Position numbers and translations under genes: made by a program. The notes under the pieces are model-generated. The model saw only the letters and a program-made list of their open reading frames with translations. It ran no database searches and was not told the origin of the DNA. This document shows, piece by piece, positions 7,644 through 16,432 of a stretch of DNA of 64,000 bases; position 1 is the first letter of the stretch; each line of letters starts with the position of its first letter. This stretch comes from Marinobacter salarius. Lineage in GTDB: Bacteria; Pseudomonadota; Gammaproteobacteria; Pseudomonadales; Oleiphilaceae. The DNA lies in assembly GCA_000831005.1 (NCBI GenBank), contig CP007152.1, positions 248,001-312,000 of the forward strand, in the 5' to 3' direction.

Positions 7644-9626
7644 GTGAGCAGGAGCAGGTCGGCAAAGCGTGGGGACAGTAATTTCTTGATTAGGGCGTTC
7701 CTGAATCTTCCCAGATTTCAAAAGCGGGTCGTGTCCGTTCTGTCGGACGCGTTCTTTCTGTTTTTTGCCATATGGGCTGCTTTCGCCTTGCGCCTGGAAC
7801 AGCATCTTTGGTTGCCTACTCGAGAACAACTCACGATTGCTGCCATTACAGTGGTATTTACCATTGGTGTTTTCGTTCGCCTAGGGTTGTATAGGGCGGT
7901 TATCCGGTATCTTGGTGACCGAGCGTTCCTCACCATCATCTATGGGGTAATAGCCTCGAGCGTAACGCTGATTACCTTAGGCTACTTGTTGCAGGTGTTT
8001 GTGCCTCGTTCAGTGCCCATTATTTATGGCGCACTTGCTTTCCTGTTTGTCAGCGGCACCCGCCTGGGCGTGCGAATGATCGTGAACCATCCCAAGCAGA
8101 TGGCGAAAGAAGCGGTTGCTATCGTGGGTGCGGGCGAAACAGGCATGCAACTGGCATCCGCTCTGGAGCAGGGCACCGAGTACCGGCCTGTCGTTTTTGT
8201 GTCATTTGACCGAGCGAACCATAAGTCCATGATCAATGGCTTGCCCGTCGTCAGCATTAACCACATCGCCAAGCATATGCCGAAGCACCAAGTGCAGCGG
8301 ATTCTGCTGGCGCTGGATGAAGGTACGCAAATTGATCGCAAGAAACTGCTGAAGCAGCTTGAGCCATTGTCGATCCCGGTCCAGACCGTTCCTTCCATGT
8401 CGGAACTGGTGGCGGGCCAGGCGCGGATTAATGACATCCGGGATCTGGAGATTGAAGACCTGCTGGGGCGAGACCCGGTTCGGCCGGACTCTGCCGTTGT
8501 AGCCAAGAGTCTGTACCAAAAATCCGTGATGGTCACTGGCGCGGGCGGTTCGATTGGCTCAGAGTTGTGCCGCCAGATTATTCGTCATCGTCCGCGCGCG
8601 TTGGTACTGTTCGAGCAGTCCGAATTTTCCCTGTACGCCATTGAGCGTGAGCTGAGCTCCATCAATCGGGTGGAGGGGCTGGGGGTAGAATTGCATCCCT
8701 TACTCGGTAATGTGGGGCATCGGCGCCGCTGCGAGTCTGCCATGAGGGCGTTTGGTGTGCAGACGGTATACCACGCAGCCGCCTATAAGCACGTGCCCTT
8801 GGTTGAACATAACGTGATAGAAGGCGTGCAGAATAACGTGTTTGGCACCTGGCACACGGCTGAAGCCGCTATTGCAGCCGGTGTTGAGCGTTTTGTGCTG
8901 ATTTCCACGGACAAGGCAGTTCGCCCCACCAATGTGATGGGGGCCAGCAAGCGGCTGGCGGAACTGGTGCTGCAGGCGTTGGCACAGCGGCAGAAAAAGA
9001 CGGTGTTCTCCATGGTGCGTTTCGGCAACGTGCTTGGTTCTTCTGGTTCCGTAGTTCCGCTTTTCCGGGATCAGATTCGCGATGGTGGCCCGGTTACCGT
9101 TACCCATCCGGACATTATCCGGTACTTCATGACCATTCCTGAAGCCAGCCAACTGGTTCTCCAGGCCGGCAGTATCGGCCTGGGTGGCGAGGTGTTTGTG
9201 TTGGATATGGGCGAGCCGGTGAAGATTGCGGACCTGGCCCGCAAGATGATTCACCTCATGGGGCTGGAAGAGAAAACGGAAAGCAATCCCGCAGGTGATA
9301 TTGAGGTGACCTTTAGCGGCCTTCGCCCTGGGGAAAAGCTGTATGAAGAACTGTTGATTGGTGACGATCCGCAAGGTACTTCGCACCCACGAATCATGAT
9401 GGCACGGGAAGTTTATCTTCCCTGGGAGCAGGTAGAAGACTTCCTCAGTCAGTTGCAGCGGGCGAGCCAGGCATTCGATTGCAGCGCGATTATCGAAGTT
9501 CTTAAGAGTGCCAAAACGGGTTACGCGCCCAACGGCAACCTGGAGGACCTGGTGTGGTGTAACGGGCAGTCCGATGTTGTGGCTGCGGATCGCCAGGGCG
9601 ATAAAGTGCACCGGTTGTCGGTGTAA
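7644..9626 (+). CDS. wbpM: UDP-GlcNAc 4,6-dehydratase WbpM (membrane nucleotide-sugar epimerase/dehydratase)
   Basis: WbpM removes water from UDP-GlcNAc to give the 4-keto-6-deoxy sugar from which QuiNAc and FucNAc are made. Four membrane helices lie in the first ~130 residues, then a CoA-binding-like Rossmann domain, then the catalytic SDR domain with GAGGSIGSE. The active site reads STDKAVRPTNVMGASK, where Met replaces the usual Tyr as is characteristic of WbpM/PglF/CapD. The frame is open from an ATG at 7623, but the GTG at 7644 has a GGGAGG seven bases upstream, so I choose it (660 residues). Glycan-specific genes lie upstream and sulfate-activation genes downstream. Confidence 0.93.
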   Translation: MSRSRSAKRGDSNFLIRAFLNLPRFQKRVVSVLSDAFFLFFAIWAAFALRLEQHLWLPTREQLTIAAITVVFTIGVFVRLGLYRAVIRYLGDRAFLTIIYGVIASSVTLITLGYLLQVFVPRSVPIIYGALAFLFVSGTRLGVRMIVNHPKQMAKEAVAIVGAGETGMQLASALEQGTEYRPVVFVSFDRANHKSMINGLPVVSINHIAKHMPKHQVQRILLALDEGTQIDRKKLLKQLEPLSIPVQTVPSMSELVAGQARINDIRDLEIEDLLGRDPVRPDSAVVAKSLYQKSVMVTGAGGSIGSELCRQIIRHRPRALVLFEQSEFSLYAIERELSSINRVEGLGVELHPLLGNVGHRRRCESAMRAFGVQTVYHAAAYKHVPLVEHNVIEGVQNNVFGTWHTAEAAIAAGVERFVLISTDKAVRPTNVMGASKRLAELVLQALAQRQKKTVFSMVRFGNVLGSSGSVVPLFRDQIRDGGPVTVTHPDIIRYFMTIPEASQLVLQAGSIGLGGEVFVLDMGEPVKIADLARKMIHLMGLEEKTESNPAGDIEVTFSGLRPGEKLYEELLIGDDPQGTSHPRIMMAREVYLPWEQVEDFLSQLQRASQAFDCSAIIEVLKSAKTGYAPNGNLEDLVWCNGQSDVVAADRQGDKVHRLSV

Positions 9627-9659
9627 GAAAATACGTTTCAAGAGCAAGGTTGCTGTTTC

Positions 9660-10280
9660 ATGTCTGAAAATATCGTCTGGCATCACCAGAAAGTCACCCG
9701 GGCGGACCGCGCTTCCATCAAGAACCAGAGCCCGTGCCTGTTGTGGTTTACGGGCCTGAGTGGTTCCGGCAAGTCCACCATTGCCAATGCTCTGGATGTT
9801 GCCTTGTTTGAGCGCGGTTACCACACGTTCCTGCTGGATGGCGATAACGTGCGCCACGGCCTGAACAGGGATCTGGGGTTTTCTGATGAAGACCGTGTTG
9901 AGAACATTCGCCGTATTGGCGAGGTGAGTAAGTTGTTCACCGATTCCGGCGTGATTGTTCTCAGTGCGTTTATCTCACCCTTCACCAGTGATAGGCGCTT
10001 GGTGCGTAACCTGTTCCCGGCGGGTGAGTTCATTGAGGTGTTCATGGATACCCCGCTTCAGACGTGTGAAGAGCGGGATCCAAAGGGTCTTTATGAAAAG
10101 GCCAGGGCGGGAAAGATCAAACACTTTACAGGTATCGATTCCCCCTATGAGGCGCCTGAACGCCCGGAAGTGCGCCTGGATACGTCGCAGATGTCGGTGG
10201 ATGATTGTGTGAATCGCTTGATCAGTTACCTGCTGGACCGGCAATTGATCTTTACGTCGCCACAAGCCACCGGAGCGTAA
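9660..10280 (+). CDS. cysC: Adenylyl-sulfate (APS) kinase CysC
   Basis: A 206-residue cytoplasmic kinase that phosphorylates APS to PAPS using ATP. The P-loop GLSGSGKST is at about residues 33-41, followed by DGDNVRHGL (APS binding), SAFISPF and the lid region [10 protein letters not shown]. These are the conserved elements in family order. No sulfate adenylyltransferase (cysDN) or PAPS reductase is nearby. Six bases separate it from an SLC13 permease gene, which makes co-transcription likely. The position directly after wbpM raises the possibility that PAPS serves as a sulfuryl donor for a glycan rather than only for cysteine synthesis (inference). Confidence 0.93.
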   Translation: MSENIVWHHQKVTRADRASIKNQSPCLLWFTGLSGSGKSTIANALDVALFERGYHTFLLDGDNVRHGLNRDLGFSDEDRVENIRRIGEVSKLFTDSGVIVLSAFISPFTSDRRLVRNLFPAGEFIEVFMDTPLQTCEERDPKGLYEKARAGKIKHFTGIDSPYEAPERPEVRLDTSQMSVDDCVNRLISYLLDRQLIFTSPQATGA

Positions 10281-10286
10281 GCGCCT

Positions 10287-12056
10287 ATGGCGTGGGAAGC
10301 CATTGTTACCCTGCTTACCTTGTTCTCGGTTCTGGCAGCATTGGTGATTACACGGGTGTCGGCCGATCTGGTGCTGATGGCGGCCCTGGCGTTCCTGTTG
10401 ATTACCGGCATCCTGGGGCCGGCTGACGCGTTGGCAGGGTTTGCAAACCCAGGCGTGATTACCATTGCAACGCTCTATGTGGTAGCCGCCGGCCTGAAAG
10501 AAACCGGGGCCGTTCAGTGGATTGCCCGTTTGCTACTCGGGCATCCGAAAACCGAGAAAGGCGCGCAGCTTCGGATGCTCGCGCCGACTGGTATCCTCAG
10601 CGGTTTCATGAACAATACGGCCGTTGTGGCGATGTTCATCCCCGCCATTCAGGACTGGGCCCAGCGCCTGGGTATTCCATCCTCACGCCTTCTCTTACCC
10701 TTGAGCTACGCCGCCATTCTGGGCGGTACCTGCACGTTGATTGGTACCAGCACCAACCTGGTGGTGGATGGCATGCTGCAGGCGCGCCTGGGTATTAATC
10801 TGGGGTTGTTTGAGTTGGCCTGGGTGGGCGTGCCGCTGTTGTTGGTGGGTGGATGCTATTTGGTGCTGGTGGCATCTCGCATATTGCCGGACCGGGGAGG
10901 CATGCGGGAGGAACTGGAGCAGGTTCGGGAATACGGCGTAGAGGTGGAAGTGGACGCCGCTGGCCCGTTGGTGGGCAAAACCGTGGCTCAGGCTGGTTTG
11001 CGTGCACTGAATTACGGTTACCTGACGGAGATCGACCGGGGTGGCCGGCTGATTACGGCGGTGGAGCCGGATCGGATGCTGCAACCGGGGGATAGGTTGT
11101 ATTTTGTGGGCGCGCCGGAATGCGCCAGTGAGTTGCGTCGGATTCAAGGCCTGAAACCAGCCCATGCCAGTATCCAGAAACTGGATCTGGCGAACCATCA
11201 GCGCTGCCTGGTGGAAGTGGTGCTGGGACAGGAATTCACGGCTCTGGGGAAGACCGTGCGGGAAAGCCGTTTCCGTACTCGCTTTAACGCCGCGATTCTC
11301 TCAGTTTCGCGTGAGGGGAGTAGGGTGCCTGGTAAACTGGGTGATATCACCTTCCGGATGGGCGATACCCTTTTATTGGAGGCCAGTCACCAATTTGTAG
11401 AGCAGTACCGCTTCCGCCGGGACTTTTTGTTGGTCAGCGCCCTGAACGATTCCACGCCACCGGATTTTCACCGGGCGCCCCGGGCGCTGGGAATCTTGTT
11501 GTTGATGGTTGTGGCCAGTGCTACCGGGCTATTACAGATTATAGAGGCGGCCTTCCTGGCCGCGGGCGCAATGATTGTCACTGGGTGCATTACGGCCAGC
11601 CGTGCCCGCCGGAGTGTGGATTTGCCAGTACTGGTGGTGATTTCGGCCTCTTTTGCGCTAGGCAATGCCATGACGGAAACCGGTGGGGCCGAGTGGGTAG
11701 CCGCCAGCCTGTTGGGTCTGTTCGGCCCGCTCACGCCCTGGCTCGCTCTGGCGTTGGTGTATATCCTCACCGCTGCCTTTACCGAAGCTATCACCAACAA
11801 CGCGGCAGCGGTGCTGATGTTTCCGATTGCGTTGGCGGTGTCTGAACAATTAGGCGTTCATTTCCTGCCGTTTGCCGTGGCCGTGATGTTCGCTGCTTCG
11901 GCGTCGTTTATTACGCCTCTGGGTTATCAGACCAATCTCATGGTTTATGGCCCCGGCCGCTACCAGTTCATGGATTACGTGCGTTTGGGCTTTCCGTTGA
12001 GCCTGCTCGTAGGCTCAACCGCTATCGGTTTGATCCCGTTTGTCTGGGGATTTTGA
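10287..12056 (+). CDS. SLC13-family permease with two RCK_C (TrkA-C) domains
   Basis: This 589-residue inner membrane transporter of the divalent anion/sodium symporter family has two blocks of hydrophobic helices (about residues 1-200 and 395-589). They flank a soluble region with two TrkA-C-like repeats (about residues 205-370, for example GPLVGKTVAQAGLR and FTALGKTVRESRFR). Conserved substrate/ion loops are visible as NNTAVVAMFIP, GTSTNLVV and TNNAAAVLMFP. Proteins of this type next to cysC are commonly annotated as sulfate transporters, and the location supports sulfate uptake here, but carboxylates cannot be excluded. The reading frame is intact and 6 bases separate it from cysC. Confidence 0.9.
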   Translation: MAWEAIVTLLTLFSVLAALVITRVSADLVLMAALAFLLITGILGPADALAGFANPGVITIATLYVVAAGLKETGAVQWIARLLLGHPKTEKGAQLRMLAPTGILSGFMNNTAVVAMFIPAIQDWAQRLGIPSSRLLLPLSYAAILGGTCTLIGTSTNLVVDGMLQARLGINLGLFELAWVGVPLLLVGGCYLVLVASRILPDRGGMREELEQVREYGVEVEVDAAGPLVGKTVAQAGLRALNYGYLTEIDRGGRLITAVEPDRMLQPGDRLYFVGAPECASELRRIQGLKPAHASIQKLDLANHQRCLVEVVLGQEFTALGKTVRESRFRTRFNAAILSVSREGSRVPGKLGDITFRMGDTLLLEASHQFVEQYRFRRDFLLVSALNDSTPPDFHRAPRALGILLLMVVASATGLLQIIEAAFLAAGAMIVTGCITASRARRSVDLPVLVVISASFALGNAMTETGGAEWVAASLLGLFGPLTPWLALALVYILTAAFTEAITNNAAAVLMFPIALAVSEQLGVHFLPFAVAVMFAASASFITPLGYQTNLMVYGPGRYQFMDYVRLGFPLSLLVGSTAIGLIPFVWGF

Positions 12057-12111
12057 GCTGTTTGGGAATATACTGGCAGAAAGCGAATTGTGAATAACAA
12101 GGATGTGTTGG

Positions 12112-13506
12112 ATGATCGATATAAAACACCACGGAGCGGTGTCAGGTGTAACCGGTTCTTGCCACGAGTTGGTCGTTGGCCGTTCCGGCATTCTGATTGA
12201 TTGCGGCCTGTTCCAGGGTGCGGAAGCCGGTAACGGCGCGAGTGCGTCGAATCTCGCCATTGATTTCTCCATTAGCATACCCGTGCGCTGGTGGTCACCC
12301 ATGTGCACATCGACCATGTCGGTCGCATTCCCTATCTTCTTGCCGCCGGGTTCGAGGGGCCGATCATCTGTTCGGAGCCATCGGCGATTATGCTCCCGGA
12401 GATTCTTGAGGATGCCCTGAAGATTGGTTTCACGCGGGACCGTGCCCTGATTGAACGGGTGCTGGGCTGATTCGGTCCCGGCTTGTGCCGCTGCCCTACG
12501 GACAATGGCACTCGGTGTTCGATGGCAAGGGTGAGTCGCTTTCCGTGCGGTTGCAGAGGGCAGGGCACATTCTGGGTTCGGCTTACGTGGAATGCGAAGC
12601 GGAGAGCGATGGCGAGTTCGAGCGGATTGTGTTCAGTGGTGACCTTGGGGCGCCCCACGCGCCGTTGCTGCCGGAACCTCGGCCACCCGAGCGGGCGGAC
12701 CGGGTGGTGATTGAAAGCACCTACGGCGATAAAGACCACGAGAGCCGGGAAGAGCGGCGTTATCGACTTAAGGCGGTGCTGAGGCATGCCCTTGAGGATG
12801 GCGGGACGGTATTGGTGCCTGCATTCAGCATTGGGCGTACGCAGGAGCTGATGTACGAAATTGAAAGCCTGATCCATGAGTTCGGCAGCGATGACGTCGC
12901 GCCGGACTTGCCGTGGCGGGATCTCGAGATTGTTGTAGATTCGCCGCTGGCCGCCACTTTCACCCGTATCTACCGTGACCTTAAGCCTTCTGGGACGCTG
13001 AAGCCACCGAATTGGTCAGTCAGGGCAGGCACCCGCTCTCGTTCGAACAACTTACGCTGATCAACTGCCATGAAGACCACCTCAATGCCGTGGATTATCT
13101 GGCAACGTCACACCGCCCCTGCGTGGTGCTTGCTGGCTCTGGCATGTGTGCAGGGGGCAGGGTGGTGGACTACCTGAAGGCCATGCTGGCGGATGAACGC
13201 AACGATGTGTTGTTCGTGGGCTATCAGGCCAAGGGCACGCCGGGCAGGGATATTCTCGCCTATGGGCCTCGTGGTGGCTGGGTGGAGTTTGACGGCCAGC
13301 GTTACGATATTCGCGCTCGGGTTCATCAAGTGGGTGGTTACTCCGCCCATGCGGGGCAATCGGATTTGCTGCGGTTCGTAAGCGGAATTGAGTCGCCACC
13401 AACGGAGATCAGGATTGTGCATGGTGATGCGAAAGCCAAAGAGTCGTTGAAAAGCCAATTTCATTCCGCCGGACTAACGGGGATAATGATTCCCGGTCTG
13501 GCGTGA
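12112..13506 (+). CDS. Beta-CASP metallo-beta-lactamase ribonuclease-like protein (three frame breaks)
   Basis: Three overlapping frames together encode one beta-CASP family MBL protein (RNA-processing exonuclease type). The metal ligands HVHIDH are encoded around 12300-12317. GDLG, the beta-CASP segment VPAFSIGRTQELMY and SGMCAGGRVVDYL follow, and the C-terminal VGGYSAHAGQSDL and IVHGD are present. The frame steps back by one at about 12276 (lost C), 12465 (lost G) and 12989 (lost T). Inserting one base at each gives about 465 residues, normal for the family. All domain motifs are undamaged, so the breaks are more likely sequence errors than decay. The role is inferred as RNA trimming, since no substrate is known. 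Confidence 0.82.
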
Positions 13507-13541
13507 ATCATTTTATATGTCATTAAAGGATTGATGGGATC

Positions 13542-14804
13542 ATGAAGAAAATTGCCGTAGTTGGCCTGGGATATGTCGGCCTGCCTTTGGCAGCAGCGTT
13601 TGGCGAAAAGCGCGACGTGGTCGGTTTTGACATCAACCCGAAGCGAATTGCTGAGTTAAAGGATGGTGTCGATTTTACTCGAGAGGTTTCGAAAGAAGAG
13701 CTGGCAGTTTCGAAAGGCTTGTCTTTTACCGAGTCTCTGGACGGCATTCGCGATTGTCAGATCTTTATTGTGACGGTTCCCACACCAATTGATGAATTCA
13801 AATCCCCGGATTTAACACCGCTGGTCAAGGCCAGTGAGAGCGTGGGTAGCGTCCTCAAACGCGGCGATATTGTTATTTATGAGTCCACGGTTTACCCCGG
13901 TGCCACGGAAGAAGTCTGTGTCCCTATTCTGGAAAAAGTATCCGGCCTTGCTTTCAATCAGGACTTCCACGCCGGTTACAGCCCCGAGCGGATTAACCCT
14001 GGTGATAAAGAACATCGTATTGCCACGATTAAGAAGGTAACTTCTGGCTCCACGCCGGCCATCGCCGATGAAGTGGACGCGCTTTATGCCGGTATTATTA
14101 CCGCTGGTACTCACAAGGCCAGTTCCATTAAGGTGGCCGAGGCCGCCAAGGTGATTGAGAATACCCAGCGTGATTTGAACATCGCGTTGATGAATGAGTT
14201 ATCAATGATTTTTTCCAAGCTTAAAATTGATACTCACGAAGTGATTGCTGCCGCATCGACCAAGTGGAATTTCCTCCCGTTCAAACCGGGATTGGTTGGC
14301 GGGCACTGTATTGGCGTGGACCCTTACTACCTGACTCACAAGGCCCAGGCCATTGGCTATCATCCGGAAATTATCCTGTCTGGCCGCCGCGTTAACGACA
14401 ACATGGGCCCGTATGCGGCGTCTGAATTGGTGAAGGCGATGATCAAGGCCGGACATACGGTTGCCAACGCTCGAGTGTTGATCATGGGCTTTACCTTTAA
14501 GGAGAACTGCCCCGATTTACGTAATACTCGCGTTATTGATGTGGTTAAGGAGTTGTCTGAGTTTGGCTGCAAGGTGGATGTAACGGATTGCTGGGCCGAC
14601 AATGAAGAGGCTGAGCATGAATACGGAATTACATTGAACCAGAATCCGGAGAAAGCCCAGTACGATGCGTTACTTCTAGCGGTTCCGCATAGAGAGTATG
14701 TGGCGAGATCGTCCCATGATTTACGCGAATATATGAAGGACAATGGGGTTTTGTTTGATCTGAAAGGTGTATTGCCTCTGGGTGAAGCTGATTTGCGTTT
14801 ATAA
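13542..14804 (+). CDS. tviB: UDP-N-acetyl-hexosamine 6-dehydrogenase (TviB/WbpO type)
   Basis: A 420-residue nucleotide-sugar dehydrogenase that oxidises C6 of a UDP-HexNAc with two NAD+ to give a UDP-HexNAc-uronic acid. The Rossmann opening [12 protein letters not shown] is at residues 5-16, VPTPID at about residue 80, and the catalytic cysteine lies in [12 protein letters not shown] near residue 255. The C-terminal UDP-binding domain contains [15 protein letters not shown]. Similarity of pattern is to the Vi-antigen VipA/TviB and P. aeruginosa WbpO enzymes rather than UDP-glucose dehydrogenase. It closes the polysaccharide region and is followed by a strong terminator. Confidence 0.9.
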   Translation: MKKIAVVGLGYVGLPLAAAFGEKRDVVGFDINPKRIAELKDGVDFTREVSKEELAVSKGLSFTESLDGIRDCQIFIVTVPTPIDEFKSPDLTPLVKASESVGSVLKRGDIVIYESTVYPGATEEVCVPILEKVSGLAFNQDFHAGYSPERINPGDKEHRIATIKKVTSGSTPAIADEVDALYAGIITAGTHKASSIKVAEAAKVIENTQRDLNIALMNELSMIFSKLKIDTHEVIAAASTKWNFLPFKPGLVGGHCIGVDPYYLTHKAQAIGYHPEIILSGRRVNDNMGPYAASELVKAMIKAGHTVANARVLIMGFTFKENCPDLRNTRVIDVVKELSEFGCKVDVTDCWADNEEAEHEYGITLNQNPEKAQYDALLLAVPHREYVARSSHDLREYMKDNGVLFDLKGVLPLGEADLRL

Positions 14805-14822
14805 ACGCTTTGGCTATTTAAA

Positions 14823-14857
14823 TAAAAAAAACAGCCTGCGGGCTGGTTTTTTTGGGG
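14823..14857 (+). terminator. Rho-independent terminator after the UDP-sugar dehydrogenase
   Basis: The hairpin CAGCC-TGCG-GGCTG is preceded by an A-run and followed by GG and a T7 run. It lies about 20 bases after the stop codon of the dehydrogenase. The A and T runs would extend the stem and allow bidirectional function. Confidence 0.85.
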
Positions 14858-15046
14858 TTACTTTTCCGTAAATGAATTATTTTGCCATGGTCTGTTTTAT
14901 GGATTACTATTTATCGTGACTTTCAGTCATAACCGTCATATTCAAAAATTATCCATTCGCAGGTTCCGTGCTTGGTTGTCTGAACTAATTGCGGCCTTCG
15001 AGTATCGGCAAATCAATAGCAGTTATTTAAATAAGGGTTTGTATCC

Positions 15047-15415
15047 ATGGCAAAGATTAACGATTACTACCAGAAAAAACAGCTTATGGAAAAGCTCTCT
15101 GAAGAACTGGCGAAACTGGAGCAGGACCAGGCGCTGAAAAGCGAGCTTGAGTTTGAAAACAAGGTTCGCGACCTGATGAAGAAGTATGACAAGTCGCCAA
15201 AAGACGTTCTGCAGATTCTGGGCGCCATTGATCCGTCCATTTCAGGCGCTAAGGCCGACACAGCCAGCGGCAGCCGCCCCAAGCGCCCGATGAAGACCTA
15301 CAAGAACCCGAACACCGGTGAAGTGGTCAAGACGCGCGGCGGGAACCACAAGGTATTGAACGAGTGGCGCCAGAAGCATGGAAAAGAAACTGTGCAGAGC
15401 TGGCAGCAGGACTGA
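15047..15415 (+). CDS. mvaT: MvaT-family H-NS-like nucleoid protein
   Basis: A 122-residue MvaT/MvaU-type xenogeneic silencer. The N-terminal half is a charged coiled-coil oligomerisation region (about residues 5-60, with LEQDQALKSELEFE). A flexible linker follows, then the DNA-binding domain with MKTYKNPNTGEVVKTRGGNH and LNEWRQKHG, close to the Pseudomonas MvaT pattern. These proteins bind AT-rich, horizontally acquired DNA and repress it. Here the gene lies about 12 kb from the AT-rich polysaccharide cassette at the left edge, an obvious candidate target (inference). The start is the ATG at 15047, and the gene is monocistronic between a terminator and a palindrome. Confidence 0.93.
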   Translation: MAKINDYYQKKQLMEKLSEELAKLEQDQALKSELEFENKVRDLMKKYDKSPKDVLQILGAIDPSISGAKADTASGSRPKRPMKTYKNPNTGEVVKTRGGNHKVLNEWRQKHGKETVQSWQQD

Positions 15416-15436
15416 TTGAGCCGTTTTTAACGTGGT

Positions 15437-15464
15437 GTCGGATTACGGCTTTGCGTAATCCGAC
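15437..15464 (+). repeat. Palindromic element with GTCGGATTACG arms
   Basis: Perfect 11-base arms at 15437-15447 and 15454-15464 surround a six-base loop. It sits between the convergent ends of mvaT and the diguanylate cyclase gene. A related, less perfect copy lies at 31161-31191, beside another gene end. There is no T-tract, so it is more like a dispersed intergenic repeat than a canonical terminator, though it may stop transcription from both sides. Confidence 0.75.
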
Positions 15465-16430
15465 CTACGATTGCTCCCCGAATACCACCACCCGGTTTCT
15501 TCCCCCTTCCTTGGCGGCGTACAACGCTTCATCCGCCTGTTGTAACCACTGCATATGATTCTCCGGCCTATCCGTTAATGGCGCGATGCCAATGCTGACG
15601 GTGTACTGAATCGGCGCTGCCGTGGTCTGAACTGTGCTGTTCTGTATGGCTTCCCTTATGCGCTCGCAAATCACCCTGGCGCCTTCGGCATCGGTTTCCG
15701 GCAGGATGATGCCGAATTCCTCGCCACCATAGCGGCCGGGGCTGTCTGACTGGCGCAGGTTGTCTTTCATAACCTTGGCGGTGTACTTGATGACTTCGTC
15801 ACCCGCCAGGTGGCCGTAGGTATCGTTCACCGCTTTGAAGTGGTCTATGTCAAACATAATCAGGCAGGTGTTGTGACCATAACGACGGTAGCGTTCGTAT
15901 TCGGCGTCGATCAGGTTTTCCCAGGTACCACGGTTGAGCAGACCGGTCAGGCGGTCGGTCATGCTCAGCTTGGCCAGTTGTTCGTTGGCGGTTTCCAGTG
16001 CCCGTTTGCTGGTGGCGATGTCGGTGACGTCGTAGACCATCAGGCAGATTTTCTCGACCTGGCCGTCTGGCCCGGAGAGGGGGCTGATGGTCAGATTCTG
16101 GTACATGAAGTCTTCGGTGCCGGTTATCGGGCGTGTGTTGCGAAAGCGGAACAGGTAAGGGCGCTGTTCCCAGGAGGTGAATGCCCGGGTGTTTAGCATG
16201 GCGACTGAGTCGACCTTGCGGGTCAGCCAAGCTTTGGGGATGTCCGGGAACACGTCAAACAGAACCTGCTCGCGAATCTTGCTGGCGGTGATGCCGCTAT
16301 GGTGTTCCATGAAGCCATTCCAGGCCTGCACGCGGAAGTCCAGGTCCAGAACCACCAGGCCGACTTCCACCGATTCCAGCATGTCCACCAGCCAGTGGAA
16401 GGTGCTTGCTCCGATCTCTTCTATGGCCAT
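15465..16430 (-). CDS. PAS-GGDEF diguanylate cyclase
   Basis: A 321-residue cytoplasmic protein with an N-terminal PAS domain (about residues 10-140) and a C-terminal GGDEF domain. The catalytic A-site reads RYGGEEFGI, and the allosteric I-site RxxD (RQSD) sits five residues before GGEEF, so it should make c-di-GMP from two GTP and be product-inhibited. MTDRLTGLLNRGTWE marks the domain start. No membrane segment is seen, so the PAS domain probably senses an internal cue. The gene follows the receiver/CheC-like gene with only two bases between stop and start, so the receiver protein and cyclase are probably translated from one message. Confidence 0.92.
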   Translation of the reverse strand: MAIEEIGASTFHWLVDMLESVEVGLVVLDLDFRVQAWNGFMEHHSGITASKIREQVLFDVFPDIPKAWLTRKVDSVAMLNTRAFTSWEQRPYLFRFRNTRPITGTEDFMYQNLTISPLSGPDGQVEKICLMVYDVTDIATSKRALETANEQLAKLSMTDRLTGLLNRGTWENLIDAEYERYRRYGHNTCLIMFDIDHFKAVNDTYGHLAGDEVIKYTAKVMKDNLRQSDSPGRYGGEEFGIILPETDAEGARVICERIREAIQNSTVQTTAAPIQYTVSIGIAPLTDRPENHMQWLQQADEALYAAKEGGRNRVVVFGEQS

Positions 16431-16432
16431 GG

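Noticed and set aside
8700..9857. 385-codon minus-strand frame opposite the WbpM C-terminus and cysC start
   Set aside because: The sense-strand proteins carry full catalytic motifs. The antisense product has no family features and bridges two genes.
12112..13506. Beta-CASP gene as a true decaying pseudogene
   Set aside because: All metal-binding and beta-CASP motifs are intact, there are no internal stops apart from those caused by the shifts, and the same one-base losses occur in essential genes.
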